In this document: piece by piece, positions 43,594-51,798 of the stretch
How positions within the stretch are numbered: the first letter of the stretch is position 1
Layout: each line of letters opens with the position of its first letter
From: VAZQ01 sp963827585
GTDB taxonomy: Bacteria > Pseudomonadota > Alphaproteobacteria > Rhizobiales > Xanthobacteraceae
Direction: 5' to 3'
DNA: 64,000 bases
NCBI GenBank assembly: GCA_963827585.1
Contig: CAWHCK010000060.1
Span: forward strand, 305,428 to 369,427
Notes under the pieces: model-generated
What the model was told of the DNA's origin: nothing
Database searches by the model: none
What the model saw: the letters and a program-made list of their open reading frames with translations, nothing else
Position numbers and translations under genes: made by a program

Positions 43594-45837
43594 CAGCGTC
43601 GCGTCGTTGCCATTGGTGTCGAACGTGCCGCCGCCGGCATTGAGCGTCAGGCCGCGGTTCGAGGTGAAGCCCGCAAGATACTGCAGCGCCCCGCCGCCGA
43701 AGCTGAGCCCGCCCGACGTATTGCCGAGATTGGCGTCGGCGCTGACGGCTAGCGTCCCGGCGCTGATCGTGGTGCCGCCGCCATAGGTGTTGTTGGCGGT
43801 GAGGGTGGTCGTGCCGGCGCCCATCTGCACGAACGAGCCGGTTCCGGAAATGACGCCGTCGAAGGTGTAGGCGTTTGACCTATTGATGATGAATAAGCCG
43901 TCACTAGTGACGTTCGCCGCGAGCGACCCGGTCCCGCCGCCATTGCCGATCTGCAGCGTTGCGCCGCTGTTGATTGGCGTGGACGTGATGCTTGGCTGGT
44001 TGTCGCCGGTGAGGATCAGCGACCCGGCATTGATCTGGAGTTGCCCGGTATAGATGTTGTTCCCCGTCAGCGTCAGCGTGCCCACCCCGATCTTGTGGAG
44101 CTCGGTGCTCGACGAGCCGACGGTGATCGCGCCTCCCAACGTCGCGTCGTGGCCGTTGGTGTCGAAGATGGCATTGCCGGGACCAATCGTCACGTTGCGG
44201 TCCGAGGTGAAGTCCGCAAGAAACTGTAGCGTGCCGCCCCCTCTTAAGCTGAGTATGCCGGTAGCCGCGCCGAGGTTGACGTCGCTGCCGACGGCCAGCG
44301 TTCCGCCGCTGATGGTCGTAGTGCCCGTGTAGGTATTGTTCCCCGACAGCGTCAGCGTGCCCGTCCCGCTCTTGGTGAGCGAGCCGGCTCCGGTGATGGC
44401 GCCTCCCAACGTCAATGTTGTCGCAGCGTTGGTATTGAACGTGCCGCCGCCGGTAAGCGTCACGCCGCGGTTCGAGCTGAAGGTGGCAGTAGACTGCAGC
44501 GTCCCGCCGCCGAAGGTGAGCCCGCCGGAAGCGGCGCCGAGATTGGCGTCGCTGCTGACGGCAAGGGTCCCGGCATTGATCGTCGTGCCGCCGGCGTAGG
44601 TATTGTTCCCCGTCAGCGTCAGCGTGCCCGTCCCGATCTTGGCGAGCGAGCCGGTGCCGCTGATCACGCCGCCATATGTCAGCGTGCCGGTGCGGTTGAA
44701 CACCAGCGCGGCGTTGTCGACGATGTCGCCAGTGACGCTGCCGGTGGCGCCGCCATTGCCGATCTGCAGCGTCCCGGCGCTGATCGTCGTGCCCCCGGTG
44801 TAGGTGTTGGCGCCGCTCAGGGTCTGGGTGCCGCCGGTCATCGTCAGCCCGCCCGTGCCCTGGATGATGCCCGCATAGGTGGTCAACCCGTTCGAAATCG
44901 TCAGCGTCTGGCCGCCCAGCGACACATGGCTGTTGGCGACGCCGTTCAGCGTCGTGATCGTCGCGCCCGAACTGGTCCCCGAAATGTCGAACGTGCCGGC
45001 CGCGTTCGACACGTTCACCTGGCTCGACGACGCAATGCTCCCGCTCAGCGCCAGCGTCCCGGCGCTGATCGTCGTGGTGCCCGTGTAGGTATTGTTTCCC
45101 GACAGCGCCAGCGTGCCCGTCCCGCTCTTGGTGAGCGACCCGGTTCCGGTGATGGCGCCTCCCAACGTCAATGTTGTCGCAGCGTTGGTATTGAGCGTGC
45201 CGCCGCCGGTAAGCGTCACGCCGCGGTTGGAGCTGAAGGTCGCAGTAGACTGCAGCGTCCCGCCGCCGAAGGTGAGTCCGCCGGAAGCAGCGCCGAGGTT
45301 GGCGTCGCTGCTGACGGCAAGCGTCCCGGCGCTGATCGTCGTGCCGCCGGTATAGGTGTTGTCGCCGGTCAGCGTCAGCGTGCCGGCGCCGACTCTTGGT
45401 GAGCGAGCCGGTGCCGCTGATCGACGCCGGCATAGGTCAGAGTTGTTGCTGCGGTTGAACACCAGCGCGCCGTTGTCGACGATGTTGCCGGCGACGCTGC
45501 CGGTGGTGCCGCCATTGCCGATCTGCAGCGTCCCGGCGCTGATCGTCGTGCCGCCGGTATAGGTGTTGGTGCCGGTGAGGATCAGCGTGCCGGTGCCGGC
45601 CTGGGTCAGCGAGCCGGTGCCGCTGATCACGCCGCCATAGGTCAGCGTGTCGCTGCGGTTGAACACGAGCGCGCCGTTGTCGACGATGTTGCCAGTGCCG
45701 ACGCTGCCGGTGGTGCCGCCATTGCCGATCTGCAGCGTGCCCGCGCTGATCGTCGTGCTGCCGGTGTAGGTGTTGGCGCCGGTCAGGATCAGCGTGCCGG
45801 TGCCCGCCTGGGTGAGCGAGCCGGTGCCGCTGATCAC
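42112..45837 (-). CDS. Autotransporter central fragment
   Basis: This open frame of up to 1241 codons encodes passenger repeats (GGTTISAGTLQIGNGGTTGS and SGSYSGATAVNAGTLQAG units). Between 45390 and 45442 three one-base insertions add up to one codon, so the frame recovers. Below about 42775 the translation is out of frame because of another insertion at about 42772. The true protein is part of the single autotransporter. Confidence 0.7.
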   Translation of the reverse strand: MISGTGSLTQAGTGTLILTGANTYTGSTTISAGTLQIGNGGTTGSVGTGNIVDNGALVFNRSDTLTYGGVISGTGSLTQAGTGTLILTGTNTYTGGTTISAGTLQIGNGGTTGSVAGNIVDNGALVFNRSNNSDLCRRRSAAPARSPRVGAGTLTLTGDNTYTGGTTISAGTLAVSSDANLGAASGGLTFGGGTLQSTATFSSNRGVTLTGGGTLNTNAATTLTLGGAITGTGSLTKSGTGTLALSGNNTYTGTTTISAGTLALSGSIASSSQVNVSNAAGTFDISGTSSGATITTLNGVANSHVSLGGQTLTISNGLTTYAGIIQGTGGLTMTGGTQTLSGANTYTGGTTISAGTLQIGNGGATGSVTGDIVDNAALVFNRTGTLTYGGVISGTGSLAKIGTGTLTLTGNNTYAGGTTINAGTLAVSSDANLGAASGGLTFGGGTLQSTATFSSNRGVTLTGGGTFNTNAATTLTLGGAITGAGSLTKSGTGTLTLSGNNTYTGTTTISGGTLAVGSDVNLGAATGILSLRGGGTLQFLADFTSDRNVTIGPGNAIFDTNGHDATLGGAITVGSSSTELHKIGVGTLTLTGNNIYTGQLQINAGSLILTGDNQPSITSTPINSGATLQIGNGGGTGSLAANVTSDGLFIINRSNAYTFDGVISGTGSFVQMGAGTTTLTANNTYGGGTTISAGTLAVSADANLGNTSGGLSFGGGALQYLAGFTSNRGLTLNAGGGTFDTNGNDATLSGTIGGAGGLAKIGTGTLTLSGSGSYSGATAVNAGTLQAGAENALSSSSAFTVASAAILDLNSFSQTIGSLAGAGNVTLGSATLTTGNDNTSTTYSGVMSGTGGLSKIGAGTLTLSGSGSYSGATAVNAGTLQGGAANALSSSSAFTVASAAILDLNSFSQTIGSLAGAGNVTLGSATLTTGNDNTSTTYSGVMSGTGGLSKIGAGALTLSGSGSYSGATAVNAGTLQAGAENALSSSSAFTVASAAILDLNSFSQTIGSLAGAGNVTLGSATLHDRQRQHEHDLLRRHVGHRGAQQDRRRHADTLGQRQLFGRDGGQCRYAAGRGGECLVVEQRVHGRLRRHPRPQQLQPDHRLAGGRRQCRARFGDADHERRQHEHDLLRHHVGHRGAQQDRRRRADTLGQRQLFGRDGGQCRYAAGRGGECLVVEQCVHGRLRRHPRPQQLQPDHRLAGGRRQRDAGLGHTHDRQRQHEHDLLRRHRRAPGASARSAPAR
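44800..45400. repeat. Long direct duplication inside the autotransporter, copy A
   Basis: The sequence from about 44800 to beyond 45360 is almost base-for-base the same as 47060-47660, offset by 2,260 bp. The left boundary is set where the flanking GATCGTCGT context diverges. It encodes the stretch containing VNAAGTFDISGTSSGA and QTLTISNGLTTYAGII. Confidence 0.85.
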
Positions 45838-46672
45838 GCCGCCATAGGTCAGCGTGTCGCTCCGGTTGAACGCGAGCGCGGCGTTGTTGACGATGTTGCC
45901 GGCGATGCTGCCGGTGGTGCCGCCATTGCCGATCTGCAGCGTCCCGGCGCTGATCGTCGTGGTGCCGGTGTAGGTATTGTCTCCCGGTCAGCGTCAGCGT
46001 GCCCGTCGCCGCTCTTGGTGAGCGACCCGGTGCCGCTGATCACGCCGCCAAAGGTCAGCGTGCCGGTGCGGTTGAACACCAGCGCGCCGTTGTTGACGAT
46101 GTCGCCGGCGACGCTGCCGGTGGTGCCGCCATTGCCGATCTGCAGCGTCCCGGCGCTGATCGTCGTGCCGCCGGTGTAGGTGTTGGCGCCGGTGAGGATC
46201 AGCGTGCCGGTCGCCGGCCTTGGTGAGCGAGCCGGTGCCGCTGATCGACGCCGGCATAGGTCAGCGTGTTGCTGCGGTTGAACACCAGCGCGCCGTTGTC
46301 GACGATGTTGCCGGCGACGCTGCCGGTCGTGCCGCCATTGCCGATCTGCAGCGTCCCGGCGCTGATCGTCGTGCCGCCGGTGTAGGTGTTGGCGCCGGTG
46401 AGGATGAGCGTGCCGGTCCCGCCTGCGTCAGCGAGCCGGTGCCGCTGATCACGCCGCCATAGGTGAACGTGTCGCTGCGGTTGAACACGAGCGCGCCGTT
46501 GTCGACGATGTTGCCGGTCCCGATGCTGCCGGTGGTGCCGCCATTGCCGATCTGCAGCGTGCCGGCGCTGATCGTCGTGGTGCCGGTGTAGCTGTTGGCG
46601 CCGGTCGAGGATCGAGCGTGCCGGGCCCGGCCTTGGTGAGCGAGCCGGTGCCGCTGATCACGCCGCCATAGG

Positions 46673-48337
46673 TCAGCGTGTCGCTCCGGTTGAACACGAG
46701 CGCCGCGTTGTCGACGATGTTGCCGGCGATGCCGCCGGTGGTGCCGCCATTGCCGATCTGCAGCGTCCCGCCGCTGATCGTCGTCGCGCCCGTGTAGGTG
46801 CGTCCCCCGTCAGCGCCAGCGTGCCCGTGCCGCTCTTGGTGAGCGACCCGGCTCCGGTGATGGCGCCTCCCAACGTCAATGTTGTCGCAGCGTTGGTATT
46901 GAACGTACCGCCGCCGGTAAGCGTCACGCCGCGGTTGGAGCTGAAGGTCGCAGTAGACTGCAGCGTCCCGCCGCCGAAGGTGAGCCCGCCGGAAGCAGCG
47001 CCGAGGTTGGCGTCGCTGCTGACGGCAAGGGTCCCAGCATTGATCGTCGTGCCGCCGGTATAGGTGTTGGCGCCGCTCAGGGTCTGGGTGCCGCCGGTCA
47101 CCGTCAGCCCGCCCGTGCCCTGGATGATGCCCGCATAGGTGGTCAACCCGTTCGAAATCGTCAGCGTCTGGCCGCCCAGCGACACATGGCTGTTGGCGAC
47201 GCCGTTCAGCGTCGTGATCGTCGCGCCCGAACTGGTCCCCGAAATGTCGAACGTGCCGGCCGCGTTCGACACGTTCACCTGGCTCGACGACGCAATGCTC
47301 CCGCTCAGCGCCAGCGTCCCGGCGCTGATCGTCGTGGTGCCCGTGTAGGTATTGTTTCCCGACAGCGCCAGCGTGCCCGTCCCGCTCTTGGTGAGCGACC
47401 CGGTTCCGGTGATGGCGCCTCCCAACGTCAATGTTGTCGCAGCGTTGGTATTGAGCGTGCCGCCGCCGGTAAGCGTCACGCCGCGGTTGGAGCTGAAGGT
47501 CGCAGTAGACTGCAGCGTCCCGCCGCCGAAGGTGAGTCCGCCGGAAGCAGCGCCGAGGTTGGCGTCGCTGCTGACGGCAAGCGTCCCGGCGCTGATCGTC
47601 GTGCCCCCGGTATAGGTGCTGTTCCCCGTCAGCGTCAGCGTGCCGGCCCCACTCTTGGTGAGCGAGCCGGTGCCGCTGATGACGCCGGCATAGGTCAGAT
47701 TGTTGCTGCGGTTGAACACCAGCGCGGTGTTGTCGACGATGTTGCCGGCGACGCTGCCGGTGGTGCCGCCATTGCCGATCTGCAGCGTCCCGGCGCTGAT
47801 CGTCGTGCCCCCGGTATAGGTGTTGGCACCGGTGAGGATGAGCGTACCGGGACCGGCCTGGGTCAGGCCCGCCGTGCCGGCCATGACCGAGCCGACGGTC
47901 GCGTTGCCGCCCGACACCACGCCGATGGTGGGGCTGACCCCGCCCAAAGTGAGCGTGTTGCCCGTCACGGTATAGCCGCTGGTATTGAACGTGAGATTAT
48001 GCGCCGTGATGGCGACGCCCAGGGTTACCGTACCGGCGGTTCCGCCGAACACGGCATTATCAAGTGCGGCATTGTTCCAGGTCTGGAAGGTGGCGCCATT
48101 GAACCAGAGCGGGGTGGTGGTGTTCCAGGTGCCCGTGCCACCGCCACCCGGCGTGACGCCGTTGGCGCTCCACTGCAAGTCGGCCGCATTGGCGCTAACG
48201 CTCCACGCTAGTCCCAAAGAGATAGCAGGTGCTCCACGCAAGAGACGTCGCCGAGTATTCGCAAGCACAACACGAAATGCGGCAGGCAGTACGGCGCCAA
48301 AGGCGCTGGCCGGAGGCTCTCGCCTGCGCCTAATCAT
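46673..48337 (-). CDS. Autotransporter 5' fragment with signal peptide
   Basis: This is the first 554 codons of the autotransporter locus. It contains the N-terminal export signal, the start motif DLQWSANGVTPGGGGTGTWN and the first passenger repeats. The frame is correct to about 46801, where one base is missing relative to parallel repeats; the last roughly 40 codons are therefore spurious. Confidence 0.75.
   Translation of the reverse strand: MIRRRREPPASAFGAVLPAAFRVVLANTRRRLLRGAPAISLGLAWSVSANAADLQWSANGVTPGGGGTGTWNTTTPLWFNGATFQTWNNAALDNAVFGGTAGTVTLGVAITAHNLTFNTSGYTVTGNTLTLGGVSPTIGVVSGGNATVGSVMAGTAGLTQAGPGTLILTGANTYTGGTTISAGTLQIGNGGTTGSVAGNIVDNTALVFNRSNNLTYAGVISGTGSLTKSGAGTLTLTGNSTYTGGTTISAGTLAVSSDANLGAASGGLTFGGGTLQSTATFSSNRGVTLTGGGTLNTNAATTLTLGGAITGTGSLTKSGTGTLALSGNNTYTGTTTISAGTLALSGSIASSSQVNVSNAAGTFDISGTSSGATITTLNGVANSHVSLGGQTLTISNGLTTYAGIIQGTGGLTVTGGTQTLSGANTYTGGTTINAGTLAVSSDANLGAASGGLTFGGGTLQSTATFSSNRGVTLTGGGTFNTNAATTLTLGGAITGAGSLTKSGTGTLALTGDAPTRARRRSAAGRCRSAMAAPPAASPATSSTTRRSCSTGATR
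47060..47660. repeat. Long direct duplication inside the autotransporter, copy B
   Basis: This is the partner of 44800-45400 at a 2,260-bp offset. Within the central 470 bp I saw no differences; a single T/C difference is visible near the left edge (44847 against 47107). Such recent identity implies recombination or gene conversion between the copies. Confidence 0.85.
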
Positions 48338-48978
48338 CCATCGATCTTTCAGCGCCTGACCGATAACCCCACCTCCAACGACCCAAACGTGATCTGCGAG
48401 ATACGCATGTTGCGAACAAGACCCCACACGCAGGCGCGCGCTTGCTTTCGGGAGCGATGCGCATTTCCCCGGTCCTATCGTCGACAGAGCGTTGCGATCG
48501 GGGTTAGGGGCTGTTGCCCTTTTTGAACTGTTCTACAGGCCGGCAAATGCCAGTGGCGTGCCCCGATCCAATGCTTGTCATTCACGATTTTGATGACTCA
48601 ATAATTGTATACCAATGCGGAGCGTATTGGTGCGCGGCATTGAGGAACGACAAAAAACAAATCCGATTGGTGCAAATTTGTCACATTTTCGACGATGTGA
48701 ACTTCCCAAAGCGAAGGTACACAGACAGGCAATTACTTTCCCCAGCGCAACCCCGTGTTCTGTTCTGAGCGAAGCGTGTCGAGGCTGCGGCGGAGCGCAC
48801 GGACACAGACCACGTGGTTCTGTGGCCGGTATCTTCTTTGTCAGTGAAAGGGCAATTGGAACTGGTACGACGTTTCCACTGACTGATTTTAATCTGCTCA
48901 GTTCACGGTGTTGCCGCCTTGGCACCAGGATGTCCGCTCTTGGCCGATGCTGTTGAAAAAGTAAGGCTATAAAGCTTC
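48338..48978. other. Intergenic region upstream of the autotransporter and cobalamin-binding genes
   Basis: About 640 bp separate the divergent starts. It contains a stretch of lower GC (48580-48740) and a 73-nt segment (48496-48568) bounded by GATCGGGG/CCCCGATC, with three small hairpins inside. Short open frames here look non-coding. Promoters for both genes are expected, but I could not place them. Confidence 0.4.
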
Positions 48979-49803
48979 ATGTTTCCGCCCGAGCGCATCG
49001 TCTGTCTGACCGAGGAGACCGTGGAGACGCTCTATCTCCTCGGCGAGGAGCGCCGCATCGTCGGCGTGTCGGGCTATGCGGTGCGGCCGGCACGCGTGCG
49101 CAAGGAGAAGCCGCGGGTCTCCGCCTTCATCTCCGCCGACGTCGAGAAAATCCTCGCGCTCGGGCCCGACCTCGTTCTCACCTTTTCCGATCTGCAGGCC
49201 GACATCGCCGCCGAGCTGATCCGCCGCAACATCGCGGTCCACGCCTTCAATCAGCGCGACATCGCCGGCATCCTCGACATGATCCGCACGCTCGGTGCGC
49301 TCGTGGGCCAGGGGTCGAAGGCCGAGGCGCTCGCGCACTCTTTGGAATTGCGACTGGAGGAGACGCGCGGGCGCACCGCCGCGCTCGCGCACCGTCCGCG
49401 GGTCTATTTCGAGGAATGGGACGAGCCGATGATCTCCGGCATCCGCTGGGTGTCCGAGCTCATCGACATCGCCGGCGGCATCGACGTGTTCCCGGCGCTG
49501 TCCCGAGCCAAGAACGCCAAGGACCGCATCGTGTCGGCGCCGGAGCTCGTCGCCGCGGCGCCCGACATCATCGTCGGCTCCTGGTGCGGCAAGAAATTCG
49601 TGCCGGCCAAGGTCGCGGCGCGGCCGGGCCTTGCCGACGTTCCCGCCGTGCGCGACGGCTTCCTGCGCGAGATCAAGTCGCCGCTGATCCTGCAGCCGGG
49701 ACCGGCGGCGCTGACCGACGGCCTCGACGCGCTCGCCGCCATCATCGCGGAATGGGCGGCGCGGGCTGGCATCCACTCTCGTGTCCCGGACGAGCGCGCG
49801 TAG
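48979..49803 (+). CDS. Cobalamin-binding (BtuF/TroA-type) substrate-binding protein without signal peptide
   Basis: The 274-residue protein has the BtuF-like fold: PERIVCLTEETVETLYLLGE, then VSGYAVRP, KILALGPDLVLTFSDLQADI, YFEEWDEPMISGIRWVSELI and PDIIVGSWCGKKF. It begins directly at the first beta-strand with no export signal, so it would stay in the cytoplasm unless a start was lost. No BtuCD genes adjoin it. The last residues (RVPDERA) are encoded by the palindromic repeat at 49781-49877. Ligand identity (corrinoid or heme/iron chelate) is inference from family. Confidence 0.8.
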   Translation: MFPPERIVCLTEETVETLYLLGEERRIVGVSGYAVRPARVRKEKPRVSAFISADVEKILALGPDLVLTFSDLQADIAAELIRRNIAVHAFNQRDIAGILDMIRTLGALVGQGSKAEALAHSLELRLEETRGRTAALAHRPRVYFEEWDEPMISGIRWVSELIDIAGGIDVFPALSRAKNAKDRIVSAPELVAAAPDIIVGSWCGKKFVPAKVAARPGLADVPAVRDGFLREIKSPLILQPGPAALTDGLDALAAIIAEWAARAGIHSRVPDERA

Positions 49804-49877
49804 GCGCGCGATGATCCGGGACCCAGAGCCACACCGGGCGCTTCGGCCGTTGGCCCCGCGGTATTCGTCCGGGACAC
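49781..49877. repeat. Palindromic repeat (GTGTCCCGG family), copy overlapping a gene end
   Basis: The ends GTGTCCCGGACGAGCG (49781) and CGTCCGGGACAC (49866-49877) are inverted, with ATCCGGGACCCAGAG inside. It shares ends and internal sequence with the element at 25985-26130. It supplies the stop codon and last seven codons of the cobalamin-binding protein gene. Confidence 0.7.
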
Positions 49878-49892
49878 AAAGCATGCAACCCA

Positions 49893-51674
49893 TCACCCGA
49901 AACGCGACCACAGATCGCGGGCGATTTTCTTGAGCGTGGCCGCGAGCGTTGCCGGCGGCGTGTCGTCTTCCGCGAGCCGCAGGCCGACGCTGGTGACGCG
50001 GCCATCCCTCACGCGATGCGCCACCAGCGCGATCGGACCGAGCGGCACGACGTCGCCCTGCTTCGGGCGCCGCCCGAGCTCCTCCGCGATATGATCGGCC
50101 AGCGCGACCTCGGCGGCGTCCGGGGCAATCGACAGCCCGTAGATCTCCGCCAAGGCACCGAGCGTCACGTCGCCGGCGACGAAGAAATCGCCGAGCAGGC
50201 GCGGGTCGGGTACCGCCGGCGGCGGCATGTCGACGAAGAAGCGGTCGAGCGCCTGCGCCTTTTCCGGCGGCGCCAGCAGGTAGACGTAGTCGCCCTGCTG
50301 CACCGGCCGCGCCTCGGTGGGGCTGAGGATCTTCTCCTCGCGCACCACCAACGTCGGCCGCGCCCATGACGGCAGCAGGCCGCGCTTGAGATAGGGGCTG
50401 TTGGCGGACACCGGGTAGCCCACGATCTCCTGCTCGAGCTGCCCGGGCAGGTCGAGCTCGACCCGGCGCGGCAACGGATCATGGCGCGGCAGGGCAATGT
50501 GCAGCCGCCGCGCCGCCCAGGTGATGGTCCAGCCCTGGATCAACAGCGAGGTCAGCACGACCACGAAGGCAATGTCGAAATAGCGGTAGGCGTTCGGCAA
50601 CCCGACCAGCAGCGGGATCGACGCCAGGAAAATGCCGACCGCCCCGCGCAGGCCGACCCAGGAGATGAAGGCCTTTTCCCGTAGCGAGAAACGAAACGGC
50701 GCCAGGCACGCGAACACGGCGACGGGGCGAGCAATGACCATGAGCGTGAACGCGACCGCGAGCGCCGGCCCGAGGCTCTCGAGCAGGCGCGCCGGCCAAA
50801 CCAGCAACCCGAGCAGCACGAACATCACGATCTGCGCGAGCCACGTCACGGCGTCGAGAAACACGACCACCGTGTTGTGTGCGCGCGCCGGGCGGTTGCC
50901 GACCACGAGCCCGGCGAGATAGACGGCGAGAAAGCCCGAGGCGTGCAGCGCCGAGGCGAGGCCGAAGATGACGAGTGCGCTGATGGCCACGAACGGTGCG
51001 TGCAGCCCCTGCGCCAGCGCCAGCCGGTTGAGCACGAACACGACGGCGCGCGCTCCGAGAATGCCGATGACGGTGCCGAGCACGGCCTGCTCGGCGAGCA
51101 CGAACAGCACATGCTGCCACGAGCCCTCGCCCACCGTAAGAAACTCGACCAGCAGAATGGTGAGCAGGACCGCGAACGGGTCGTTGCTGCCGGATTCGAC
51201 CTCGAGGGTGGCGCCGACGCGCGGCCGCAGGCGCAATCCGCGGGCGTGAACCAGGAAGAATACCGCCGCGGCGTCGGTCGAAGCGACGACCGCGCCGACC
51301 AGCAGCGCCTCGGTCCAGCTCATGTCCAGCAGGTATTTTGCAACCGGCGCGGTGGCTGCCGCCGTCAGCAGGACACCCAAGGTCGCGAGCATGCCCGCCG
51401 GCGCCAGCACGCTGCGGAAGGTCGCAAAGCGCGTTCGCAAGCCGCCGTCGAACAGGATCAGGGCGAGCGCGATCGAGCCCACGACATACGTCGTGTGCAC
51501 GTCGTCGAACTTGAGCCCGCCGGGTCCCGCCTCGCCCGCGAGCATCCCGACGATCAGGAACACCAGCAACAGCGGCGCGCCGAAGCGCATCGCCACCAGG
51601 CTCGACATGATGCCGGCCAGGACCAGGAGAGAACCGAGCAGAATGCCGAGGTGGGCGGCGTCGAGAGCAGCCAT
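49893..51674 (-). CDS. Potassium/proton antiporter (CPA1, NhaP2/CvrA type)
   Basis: The 593-residue protein has about 12-13 membrane helices of a cation/H+ exchanger: PLLLVFLIVGMLAGEAGPGG, ASTDAAAVFFLVHARG, the transport motif EVESGSNDPFAVLL and SWVGLRGAVGIFLASIP. A cytoplasmic tail with a TrkA-C/RCK-like domain (LVVREEKILSPTEARPVQQG) and a CorC_HlyC-type domain follow. It exports K+ or Na+ in exchange for protons. The start is uncertain: ATG 51674 or GTG 51710. Confidence 0.9.
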   Translation of the reverse strand: MAALDAAHLGILLGSLLVLAGIMSSLVAMRFGAPLLLVFLIVGMLAGEAGPGGLKFDDVHTTYVVGSIALALILFDGGLRTRFATFRSVLAPAGMLATLGVLLTAAATAPVAKYLLDMSWTEALLVGAVVASTDAAAVFFLVHARGLRLRPRVGATLEVESGSNDPFAVLLTILLVEFLTVGEGSWQHVLFVLAEQAVLGTVIGILGARAVVFVLNRLALAQGLHAPFVAISALVIFGLASALHASGFLAVYLAGLVVGNRPARAHNTVVVFLDAVTWLAQIVMFVLLGLLVWPARLLESLGPALAVAFTLMVIARPVAVFACLAPFRFSLREKAFISWVGLRGAVGIFLASIPLLVGLPNAYRYFDIAFVVVLTSLLIQGWTITWAARRLHIALPRHDPLPRRVELDLPGQLEQEIVGYPVSANSPYLKRGLLPSWARPTLVVREEKILSPTEARPVQQGDYVYLLAPPEKAQALDRFFVDMPPPAVPDPRLLGDFFVAGDVTLGALAEIYGLSIAPDAAEVALADHIAEELGRRPKQGDVVPLGPIALVAHRVRDGRVTSVGLRLAEDDTPPATLAATLKKIARDLWSRFG

Positions 51675-51798
51675 GGTGGGCGAATCCTTGGTGCCATTGG
51701 TAATGCCCACGCGCGGCGCGGCAACTGTTAATTATGATCGCGAGTCCCAGTGACCGATCCGCACCTATGCCGAACAGGCGCACGCGAAAGGATTTGGC

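Larger units (their letters stand above)
37599..48337 (-). pseudogene. Giant autotransporter adhesin with beta-strand (PATR) repeats, multiply frameshifted
   Basis: Read from an ATG at 48337, the locus codes for about 3,580 residues once frames are joined. There is an extended signal peptide (RRLLRGAPAISLGLAWSVSANA), then a passenger of autotransporter-associated repeats of the type TGANTYTGGTTISAGTLQIG. A C-terminal autotransporter beta-barrel ends VRYAW at 37599. The barrel (SAYGGGNRTSGDPAVLGSHD onward) is intact. Comparison of near-identical repeats shows about 15 single-base indels between roughly 41.7 and 46.8 kb, so three different frames carry parts of one protein. It is either a decayed gene or a repeat-region consensus problem. 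The likely role is adhesion or biofilm at the cell surface. Confidence 0.88.

Noticed and set aside
48540..48560. Cobalamin riboswitch B12 box
   Set aside because: Only the GCCACTGG core is present. The other conserved blocks of the aptamer are not recognisable, so it is kept only as a note in the structured-leader finding.
48496..48568. tRNA gene (73 nt with a cloverleaf-like fold)
   Set aside because: There is no TTCRANY T-loop, no 7-nt anticodon loop on a 5-bp stem and no conserved D-loop GG in the right place on either strand.
48615..48956. 113-codon forward frame before the cobalamin-binding gene
   Set aside because: No ribosome site, no motif and atypical codon use; the reverse frame over the same bases is equally open.
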